Of a DNA stretch of 37,903 bases, positions 1 through 5,774 are shown in pieces. The translations under genes and the position numbers were made by a program. Numbering within the stretch: the first letter of the stretch is position 1; the number at the start of each line of letters is the position of its first letter. The stretch lies in the NCBI GenBank assembly GCA_023139105.1, contig JAGLOF010000092.1, positions 1 to 37,903 on the forward strand, written 5' to 3'. Source of the DNA: a bacterium. GTDB taxonomy: Bacteria > Zhuqueibacterota > QNDG01 > JAGLOF01. The notes below the pieces were generated by a model. That model saw only the letters and a program-made list of their open reading frames with translations. It did no database searches and was not told where the DNA came from.

Positions 1-747
1 AGATAGCCAATCTGAAATAACAATTCCATCAAACCCCCATTTTTCTTTTAATATTTCTTTAATAAGATAGGACGATTCGGAGGTGTATACGCCATTCAGA
101 GGGTTGTACGAAGTCATAACAGCACCCACATTCGCTTCCTGTACAGCTGCTTTAAATGCAGGGAAATAAATTTCGTGCAATGTTCGTTCGTCAACATTAG
201 AACTTACCCGATGTCTGTCGTAATCCTGGTTGTTGGCAACAAAATGTTTGACCGTAGCCATTATGTTTTTGTTTTGTACTCCTTGAATAAAAGAAACTGT
301 CATTCTTGAAGTTAGAAACGGATCTTCGCCGAAATATTCAAAATTTCGTCCGCAATGTGGGATACGATACATGTTAACACCAGGTGCAAGTAAAATACCA
401 ACCCCTTTTGACGTTGCTTCAACTGCTATGGCACCAGACATTTCTTTTATTAAACCGGGGTTCCATGTTGCTGACATACAAATACTGGCAGGAAATGCTG
501 TAGCTTTACCAGGTTTAACTCCCATGGGTCCATCTGCCATTTTTATTTGGGGAATTCCCAAACGCTTAAGTCCTTTTATGTTGAAATTTTTATAGCCTGA
601 AATAAATGTAATTTTTTCTTCTAATGTCATTAATGAGACCAGCGAATCTGTGTTGGAAAAAAATGTTGTGTTTTGTGCAATACCGGATAACGTGTTTAGA
701 AAAACCAATAAAATAAATATAGCTTTTGTCATCATTCTTAAGTTCAT
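1..747 (-). CDS. Glycoside hydrolase family 3 (beta-glucosidase-like), cut by window edge
   Basis: The N-terminal 249 codons of a secreted GH3 glycosidase; the rest lies beyond position 1. The start is the ATG at 747-745, followed by a hydrophobic signal peptide ending near GIAQ (about residue 25). Family features visible are the KMADGPMG stretch (70-77), the KHFVANN and DYDRHR segment (about 167-180) that builds the sugar-binding site, and ISDW at 244-247, whose Asp246 aligns with the GH3 catalytic nucleophile. The acid/base residue would lie in the missing part. It begins 26 nt after the stop of the fucosidase gene, so the two are probably co-transcribed and act in the periplasm or outside the cell on glycans. 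GH3 covers beta-glucosidases, xylosidases and N-acetylhexosaminidases, so the exact substrate is open. Confidence 0.9.
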   Translation of the reverse strand, partial: MNLRMMTKAIFILLVFLNTLSGIAQNTTFFSNTDSLVSLMTLEEKITFISGYKNFNIKGLKRLGIPQIKMADGPMGVKPGKATAFPASICMSATWNPGLIKEMSGAIAVEATSKGVGILLAPGVNMYRIPHCGRNFEYFGEDPFLTSRMTVSFIQGVQNKNIMATVKHFVANNQDYDRHRVSSNVDERTLHEIYFPAFKAAVQEANVGAVMTSYNPLNGVYTSESSYLIKEILKEKWGFDGIVISDWLS

Positions 748-773
748 ATTTACACCTATTGCTTTACAGTTCC

Positions 774-2201
774 TTAATTTTCCAATGCTATTTTTAACGA
801 CCATGCGTGTAAGCAAGGAATTTCGTCAATTGTAAGTTTAGGAATTTCAATTTTGAGTTTATTTGCTTTAGTAAGTTCCCACTTAATTGTTCCATTGTAC
901 CCTATAAAGCTTACATTTTTTACATCTTTTCCTGTTAACAAATCTATTTCTATATCATTATTCCATTTTGTGAACATACAAAATATTTCATCTTTTTTAG
1001 ATGTGAAATATAAACGTTGATCTTCGGTTTTCAAGTTAGAGACAGAATGTTTTCTGGTACCGTAAATAGCCTCCTTGTTAACTTTTAACCACTTGCCAAT
1101 ATCTAACAACCTCTCCTGCATGATAACAGGAATACGACCATCAGCAGTCGGACCGACATTGAGCAGTAAATTACCACCTCTGCTCACAATGTCAATCAAT
1201 TCTAAAATCAACTCTTTTGATGAAGAATAGTCTTCTGCCTTTTCTGCTCTGTTAAAACCGTATGATCCGCCTATTCCTCTGCTTTCTTCCCAAGGTTTAA
1301 AGAACTCACCGTTATCTGCATCTTTGTACTCGCTCGAATAATAATCACCATGTTTCCCAGGCATCCCCTTAAAAAATCTATCGTTTACAACAACTTCATT
1401 TTTACAAGGCGATTCATTATAAAGCCAGGCAATAAATTCTTTTGTTTTCCAGAATTCATCATCATAAACCCATTCTCCTGCATCAGAAAAAATCAGGCTT
1501 GGTTTATATTTTACCACCAACTCTTTAAGTTGGGGGAGTAGTATTTCATCTCTGTAATTCTCAGGTTCCAAGCCGTATTTTTCAACAAATTCTTTTCTGA
1601 TATAATATTCTGATTTGTCTTTTTTTCGCGGAATACTTTCCCAATCAGGAATGGAGTAATAAACACCCATTTTCAAACCTGACTTTCTTACAGATGCAGA
1701 TAAGTCTCCTAAAAGATCACACTTGGGTCCTGTTTCTCCGGAGTTCCAATCCTTTTTATGCTTATTTTCTGTAGACCAAAGACAAAAACCATCGTGATGT
1801 TTTGAAGTTAGTACAACATATTTTGCACCGGCACTTTTAAATAATTCAGCCCATTTATCAGGGTTAAACAACTCTGCTTTAAACATTGGAGCAAAGTCCC
1901 GGTATTCAAAATCATCTCCAAAATTCCTTCTGTGGAAATCATATCCTCCATTTTTTTTATTATCCATCACCCTGGCGTAATACCATTCTGCATAAGAGGC
2001 ATATCGTGCAGATTCTATCTTGCGCCAGGAAGGGACAGAATAAACACCCCAATGAATAAATATTCCAAATTTTGCATCTTGAAACCAAGCTGGAATTGGA
2101 CGAGTGTCCAGAGACTCCCATGTTTTTTGGTAATGTTGTGCTTTTACCGAAAATGAAAGTAGTAAAACTAAGCTGGTGATTAATAAGATGTTTTTTTTCA
2201 T
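774..2201 (-). CDS. Alpha-L-fucosidase, GH29, secreted
   Basis: A GH29 retaining alpha-L-fucosidase of 475 residues from the ATG at 2201. A lysine-start signal peptide (MKKNILLITS..., cut near KAQ at 20-22) leads into FGIFIHWG (45-52), the KHHDGF motif (134-139) and LIFSDAGEW, where Asp240 is the expected nucleophile. NLLLNVGPTADG further on is also typical of the family. It would release fucose from oligosaccharides in the periplasm or outside the cell, next to a GH3 enzyme. The start is not fully settled: the reading frame is open upstream, and an in-frame ATG at 2312 has a very strong AAAGGAGGAG ribosome site. That start would place 37 extra residues before the signal peptide, so I prefer 2201 although it has only a weak ribosome site. 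Confidence 0.92.
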   Translation of the reverse strand: MKKNILLITSLVLLLSFSVKAQHYQKTWESLDTRPIPAWFQDAKFGIFIHWGVYSVPSWRKIESARYASYAEWYYARVMDNKKNGGYDFHRRNFGDDFEYRDFAPMFKAELFNPDKWAELFKSAGAKYVVLTSKHHDGFCLWSTENKHKKDWNSGETGPKCDLLGDLSASVRKSGLKMGVYYSIPDWESIPRKKDKSEYYIRKEFVEKYGLEPENYRDEILLPQLKELVVKYKPSLIFSDAGEWVYDDEFWKTKEFIAWLYNESPCKNEVVVNDRFFKGMPGKHGDYYSSEYKDADNGEFFKPWEESRGIGGSYGFNRAEKAEDYSSSKELILELIDIVSRGGNLLLNVGPTADGRIPVIMQERLLDIGKWLKVNKEAIYGTRKHSVSNLKTEDQRLYFTSKKDEIFCMFTKWNNDIEIDLLTGKDVKNVSFIGYNGTIKWELTKANKLKIEIPKLTIDEIPCLHAWSLKIALEN

Positions 2202-2337
2202 ATAAATGCTCTCGTAAAGCTGTTTAATTATTTGTGTGTTGCTTTTTTTGTAAAAGCAGTTTAGTGTAAAGCTATGTTGAGTTGTTGTATTTTGCACAAC
2301 GGAATGAAGCATATTATTCTCCTCCTTTATCACCTTT

Positions 2338-3171
2338 TCACTTTTTAGCACTATTTCCTGGCAATATGTTTTTTGCATTTACAGGGCTTACCACTTTTTT
2401 ACCTGTTTTGGCTTCCAGTTCTTGCCGGGCAACTTTGGCAACATTACCACCTTGTTTTGCTACCTTTTTGCTTTCTTTGAAATTTTTTGGTTCTACTGCC
2501 TCCGAAATATCTTTGGTAGATGCTTCGGCAAGCATATTAAGAATAAGTTCGGTATTAGTCATATTATCTCTCAAATTCTCTTTCTTTAAACCTTTTAGAA
2601 CTTGATATTCTTTAGTGGTTTTGTCTGCCCAGGCTTTGGTAATAATATCAGTCAATGATGCAAATTGTTCACCTTCTTTCACACCTCGTTTTTTCCATTC
2701 GTCTGTAAGTTCTTTGCGTATTTCAATGCTTTTTAATCGTTGATTAATCCAGTTTTCGGAATAACCGAGTTCTAAGTATTGCTTCAAAGCTCTATCAATA
2801 GAAATTTCGGGATCTTGCATTTCATCTAATCGTTCAGAAGCGATTTGTGCCAGCCATAGTTTAAATGGTTCTGCCTTTGGCGAGGGAATAGATTGAATTA
2901 GCCTGAATAGTTGTTCGGTATCCGCAACATCTGTTGTATAAAATTTGCCATCGGATGACTTCATTTTCAGTTGTCCCAAAACTTGGGACAACTGACTTCC
3001 CTCATCGTTTAATTTTGTTTTTAATGCATTCCAATATTTTCTTGGACGTGGGCTTTCAGTTAAAACAGCAACTACATCTACAATTGAGATATACCATTTT
3101 TCTACGTCAGAATCCCAAAGAGTTCTTGTTTTCTTGTCTTCGAATAATTGTATTTGATCTTTTTTAGTCAT
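2338..3171 (-). CDS. BRO-family (antirepressor-like) protein, copy 1
   Basis: A 277-residue protein with a Bro-N-like N-terminal domain (about 1-110: a WYISIVDVVAVLTES segment and the SIPSPKAEPFKLWLA motif). It has a charged helical middle and a C-terminal GGNVAK...TGKKVVSP motif. The start ATG at 3171 has AGAGGA 6 nt upstream. Bro-N proteins occur in phages, viruses and mobile elements, and some bind DNA or act as antirepressors; the function of this bacterial subgroup is not known to me. It is paralogous to the gene at 3413-4270, with roughly half of the first 110 residues identical by eye. Residues 60-68 are encoded by a 13-bp-arm palindrome. A decayed reading frame ends 2 nt before its start codon. 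Confidence 0.8.
   Translation of the reverse strand: MTKKDQIQLFEDKKTRTLWDSDVEKWYISIVDVVAVLTESPRPRKYWNALKTKLNDEGSQLSQVLGQLKMKSSDGKFYTTDVADTEQLFRLIQSIPSPKAEPFKLWLAQIASERLDEMQDPEISIDRALKQYLELGYSENWINQRLKSIEIRKELTDEWKKRGVKEGEQFASLTDIITKAWADKTTKEYQVLKGLKKENLRDNMTNTELILNMLAEASTKDISEAVEPKNFKESKKVAKQGGNVAKVARQELEAKTGKKVVSPVNAKNILPGNSAKK
2967..2995. repeat. Intragenic palindrome in BRO copy 1
   Basis: Perfect 13-bp arms, TCAGTTGTCCCAA (2967-2979) and its reverse complement TTGGGACAACTGA (2983-2995), around a 3-nt centre. It lies wholly inside the coding frame and encodes the QLSQVLGQL stretch. Its centre is the codon for Val64. The equivalent codon in the neighbouring paralogue is also the centre of a perfect palindrome of different sequence. 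Confidence 0.95.
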
Positions 3172-3173
3172 AA

Positions 3174-3353
3174 TCAATCCTCTTTAAACGGTGTATCAAC
3201 CCCCAATTCCTGGCAAAATCCTGCACTTTCCTTCTTTGCCTCTTGCAAAGCGTTTTCTATTACTTCTTTGTAGTCAGGAACTTCTTCGCCTTCAAGAAGT
3301 CCATTAGCATATACATATTGCTTTTCACTCCGAAATAAGATATTTATACACTT
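3174..3353 (-). pseudogene. C-terminal remnant of an unidentified gene
   Basis: An open frame of 59 codons with no ATG, preceded in frame by two stop codons (TAA TAA). It encodes a protein-like tail (EKQYVYANGLLEGEE, VPDYKEVIENALQEAKKE, ending GVDTPFKED). Composition and the acidic helical character look like real coding sequence. Its stop (3176-3174) is 2 nt before the start of BRO copy 1, as in a former operon. I do not recognise the family. It could be the end of a gene deleted when the BRO genes arrived or duplicated, but it might also be chance. Confidence 0.4.
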
Positions 3354-3412
3354 TTATTATCCTTAATGCAAAGGTATAAGACCTATCAGATATAATGTTA
3401 TTTTTTATCATT

Positions 3413-4270
3413 TTATCTTTTCACTTCTCCATTATCACTTGAGCAACCATTATCAATTAAGTGGTTTTTACCAGAAACGACTTTTCTTCCCACTTCTTTT
3501 TCTGTCTCTTTCAGTGCATTCCCCGCAACGTTACCACCTCTACGAGCTACATTTTTGTTTTCGCCAAAAGTTTCTGGCTTTTCATTTTTTGATATTTCAG
3601 TAGTTACACGTTCTCCAAGCATTGTAAAAATCAATTCCAAATCGTCCATATTATCACGAAGATTGATTTTGGCTTTTGTTGGTAGATTTTTAAACTCTTT
3701 ATATTCGCTTGGAGTCATTCCAAAGGTTGCTTTTGAAATTTCGGCAGTTAAAATGGCATAATCTCTATGCTCTTTTATACCTCGTTCTTTCCATTCATCG
3801 GTTAAGTTTTGGCGAATAGCTATTCCTCGTAATCGTTTATCAATCCACTCTTTTGGATAACCCTTTTGCTCATAAATTTCTTTCATTCGCTCTTGGGCAA
3901 GTTCTGGATTTTCTATTTCGTCTAAGCGTTCTTTTCCTACTTGTGCCAACCATCTTTTAAAAGGTTCGGCTTTGGGCGATGGAATGGATTGTAATATTCT
4001 AAAAACACCCTCTGTATTAGCACAATCTGTAATTCTCATTTTTCCATCAGATGCTTGCATTTTCAACTGTCGACAAATTGTCGACAGTTCAGCTTTTTCT
4101 TCATTGCTAAGTCGTTTTTTAACTCGATACCAATAATCTCGAGGATTACTACTATCTGTTAATATTTCAACAATATCAATAACAGAAAAATACCATTTTT
4201 CTTCTGTTTCGTCCCAGTGAGTTCTGATTTTCTGCTCTTGAAAAAGCTGTAATTTATCCGACGTACCCAT
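3413..4270 (-). CDS. BRO-family (antirepressor-like) protein, copy 2
   Basis: A 285-residue paralogue of the protein at 2338-3171, with the same order of parts. These are WYFSVIDIVEILTDS near the N-terminus, the SIPSPKAEPFKRWLAQ motif, a helical middle with LTDEWKERG, and a C-terminal RRGGNVAGNA...GRKVVSG motif. The chosen ATG at 4270 has AAAGGAAAG just upstream; an upstream in-frame start at 4312 lacks such a site and would cut deeper into the decayed SIR2-like gene. The role is unknown, and antirepressor or DNA-binding activity is the family expectation. It also carries a perfect palindrome (4065-4089) at the position matching that of copy 1. Confidence 0.8.
   Translation of the reverse strand: MGTSDKLQLFQEQKIRTHWDETEEKWYFSVIDIVEILTDSSNPRDYWYRVKKRLSNEEKAELSTICRQLKMQASDGKMRITDCANTEGVFRILQSIPSPKAEPFKRWLAQVGKERLDEIENPELAQERMKEIYEQKGYPKEWIDKRLRGIAIRQNLTDEWKERGIKEHRDYAILTAEISKATFGMTPSEYKEFKNLPTKAKINLRDNMDDLELIFTMLGERVTTEISKNEKPETFGENKNVARRGGNVAGNALKETEKEVGRKVVSGKNHLIDNGCSSDNGEVKR
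4065..4089. repeat. Intragenic palindrome in BRO copy 2
   Basis: Perfect 12-bp arms AACTGTCGACAA (4065-4076) and TTGTCGACAGTT (4078-4089) with a single central base. It encodes the ELSTICRQL stretch and is centred on the codon for Ile65. That codon aligns with Val64 of BRO copy 1, also the centre of a palindrome. The arms differ in sequence from those of copy 1 but are again fully complementary. Confidence 0.95.
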
Positions 4271-4525
4271 ATAACTTTCCTTTATCCTCAATTTCCCGAT
4301 TAATTTCCACAATTACTTTTTCGTGTTTTTTAGTTTTCTTTAATTCGTCTTCACTTTCAGTAGTCCTTCTGCCGATGGCTGGAACAGTTAAAGAATCCTT
4401 GTTTTTTTGGATAAAGAAGTTCCTGCTCCAAATAGAAAAGCTGTTTTCTTTTTATCAGAAACAAGCAACTGTTGTAACCCTCTTACATATTCTGAGGGGT
4501 CATATATCATATTCTTCTCTCCCAT
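4254..4525 (-). pseudogene. Frameshifted N-terminal fragment of a SIR2-like protein
   Basis: An ATG at 4525 opens a frame reading MGEKNMIYDPSEYVRG...KKTAFLFGAGTSLSKK that stops at 4388 after 45 codons. The FLFGAGTS motif is the nucleotide-binding signature of SIR2-like domains found in many anti-phage proteins. At a run of seven A residues on the coding strand (4402-4408) the sense frame shifts and continues as KDSLTVPAIGR and a charged helix, until a stop at 4254 inside the start of BRO copy 2. The catalytic part of a SIR2 domain is absent. A broken defence-type gene is the most likely reading. A sequencing error in the homopolymer is possible, but it would not restore the missing domain. 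Confidence 0.6.
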
Positions 4526-4569
4526 ATTTTCTTCTTTCTATTTTCTTAAGTGCTGTCTTTTTGTATGAA

Positions 4570-4629
4570 GCCTAACGGTGAGTACATGCAAAGTTGGCGA
4601 TTGCATTGTACTTCATTTTCCCGTTACAA
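4570..4629 (-). mobile_element. attC-like integron cassette recombination site
   Basis: A 60-bp imperfect hairpin. Read on the minus strand it ends in GTTAGGC (4576-4570), a full match to the integron R' box GTTRRRY. The opposite end reads TTGTAAC, a partial match to RYYYAAC. Outer arms TAACGG (4573-4578) and CCGTTA (4621-4626) pair. Inner arms GTACATGCA (4582-4590) and TGCATTGTAC (4602-4611) pair with one extra T left out of the helix, the feature that gives attC sites strand polarity. Length, box orientation and position just downstream of the isochorismatase-like gene all fit a gene cassette. No integrase gene is in the window. Confidence 0.65.
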
Positions 4630-4701
4630 GAAAGTTAAAGCGGACTATAACCCTTGAATTTACTGCTATTTCGCCTATTTTGTATATATATTGTTGTGTG
4701 C

Positions 4702-4815
4702 TCATGTTTTTTCTTTTCGTGCTAATTTATTTACTTTTTCTATAAATTCAGTTTTTGCTTCTGTGTATGCTTCTCTGTCATATTTGTATTTACGAGAATT
4801 AAAGCTTTTTCTTTT
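4702..4815 (-). pseudogene. GrpB-family C-terminal tail, out of frame
   Basis: One reading frame off the end of the isochorismatase-like gene, the sequence encodes SRKYKYDREAYTEAKTEF and then an IEKVNKLARKEK tail, ending at a TGA at 4704-4702. This matches the characteristic C-terminus of GrpB-family proteins. The matching GrpB N-terminus is in frame with the isochorismatase domain just upstream. The middle of the domain (roughly 120 residues by family length) is missing. Confidence 0.55.
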
Positions 4816-5417
4816 TTGAAATTCTTTTCCCAGTCTTTATTTGGTTCAATAATTATTATTGGAAATAATTGCCCGAGCTCTTCTGTTGTCATCTCGTGCA
4901 AGTCTTTCTTTGATTCGTTACTTGGGGGTTGTTTCCCAATGCTTACTATTTTAATACCAATTTGATTTAATTCCTTTTCCGTTGAATCTATTTTTCTTGT
5001 AGCTTCCTTATTCCAGTTAGTGTGTCCGTTTTTTAGCAAATTTATAGTGTCTCTCTCATTTAATCCACCAATACATGTTGCTTTAACACAACCATGACTT
5101 ACCAGTCCACAAACAGTAATTTCTTTTATTTTCTTATTGTCCAATATAAATTTCAAGTCCGTTTTCAGAAAGGCATTACCATGTTGTTTATGCAAAACAA
5201 TATCTTCTTTTTTCCTATAAAGTTGGTTATTTATTTTCCAGTCTGAAGTCCCAAATTTTAGCGCCTTATTATTGTGTTGAACAAAAATAACAGGATACCC
5301 CAAATCATGATATTCTTTTATTGCCGCATTGATAGTTTCAAGAAAGCATGACTCATTATACAAAGTCTTTTTCTTTGTCAATCCGTTTTGAACATCAACT
5401 ATTAGTAACGCTTTCAT
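4740..5417 (-). CDS. Isochorismatase-like cysteine hydrolase with a truncated GrpB-like tail
   Basis: A 225-residue product. Residues 1-160 form an isochorismatase-fold domain with the expected catalytic triad: Asp8 (LLIVDVQNG), Lys77 (LHKQHGNAF) and Cys110 (VSHGCVKATC). Enzymes of this fold are usually amidases such as nicotinamidase, so the substrate cannot be assigned. After a linker (161-172), residues 175-204 (MTTEELGQLFPIIIIEPNKDW) match the N-terminus of GrpB-family nucleotidyltransferase-fold proteins. The last 20 residues are out-of-frame sequence ending at 4740, so the fusion is broken there. The start ATG at 5417 has GGAG about 14 nt upstream. An attC-like site follows, which suggests that this was a mobile gene cassette. 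Confidence 0.75.
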   Translation of the reverse strand: MKALLIVDVQNGLTKKKTLYNESCFLETINAAIKEYHDLGYPVIFVQHNNKALKFGTSDWKINNQLYRKKEDIVLHKQHGNAFLKTDLKFILDNKKIKEITVCGLVSHGCVKATCIGGLNERDTINLLKNGHTNWNKEATRKIDSTEKELNQIGIKIVSIGKQPPSNESKKDLHEMTTEELGQLFPIIIIEPNKDWEKNFKKEKALILVNTNMTEKHTQKQKLNL

Positions 5418-5683
5418 CTTTTTTTATTCTCCATGACACACAACTTTTGTATATACACTTTGTTCCTATCCCCTCCATTTGGCCAGATAAACGCAATAGT
5501 ATATATTATTGTGTTTATAAATTATCCTTTTCCACGCAATACATCCAATTATTCTCCGGATATTCCATCGGATAAACACAGTGTCATTGCTCCCGGAAAT
5601 GGTCACTACAAGAAGCTGAAAATTATCTGAAATAAAATTATCTGGAAATTCTTTTGATAACAAAATTGGAAAAAGATAAAGCA
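5418..5683. other. AT-rich non-coding gap
   Basis: No credible gene seen between the gyrA terminator and the isochorismatase-like gene. It contains an inverted repeat at 5488-5517 and two copies of CAGATAATTTT (minus strand, around 5622-5646). This is where the accessory segment meets the core genome, so the left boundary of an insertion may lie here. Confidence 0.5.
5488..5517. repeat. 11-bp inverted repeat upstream of the isochorismatase-like gene
   Basis: Arms TAAACGCAATA (5488-5498) and TATTGTGTTTA (5507-5517) are complementary except at one position, separated by 8 nt of alternating A and T. It sits 70 nt before the start codon at 5417, so an operator is possible. No promoter elements are clear enough to prove it. 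Confidence 0.45.
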
Positions 5684-5722
5684 ACCCGGATCAGCATGCC
5701 CAAGAGGTCTGCTGATCCGGGT
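5684..5722 (-). terminator. Probable gyrA terminator
   Basis: A perfect 13-bp GC-rich stem (ACCCGGATCAGCA at 5684-5696 and its complement at 5710-5722) with a 13-nt loop, 52 nt past the gyrA stop codon. On the minus strand it is followed by a T-rich but interrupted stretch (GCTTTATCTTTTT). Confidence 0.7.
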
Positions 5723-5774
5723 AAATGTATTGAGGCTTTTTTGCAAGACATAACCGCTTAGAAACGAGGAAAGC

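Noticed and set aside
2282..2605. Plus-strand open frame of about 107 codons opposite BRO copy 1
   Set aside because: It is antisense to a clearly protein-like gene with recognisable motifs, and its product has no recognisable family pattern.
2338..4525. The BRO pair as a toxin-antitoxin system
   Set aside because: The two proteins are close homologues of each other, not an unequal toxin and antitoxin pair, and no toxin motif is visible.
5466..5684. Minus-strand 72-codon frame between gyrA and the isochorismatase-like gene
   Set aside because: Cys- and Tyr-rich, without recognisable motif or ribosome site, and it covers an inverted repeat. It looks like chance in AT-rich DNA.
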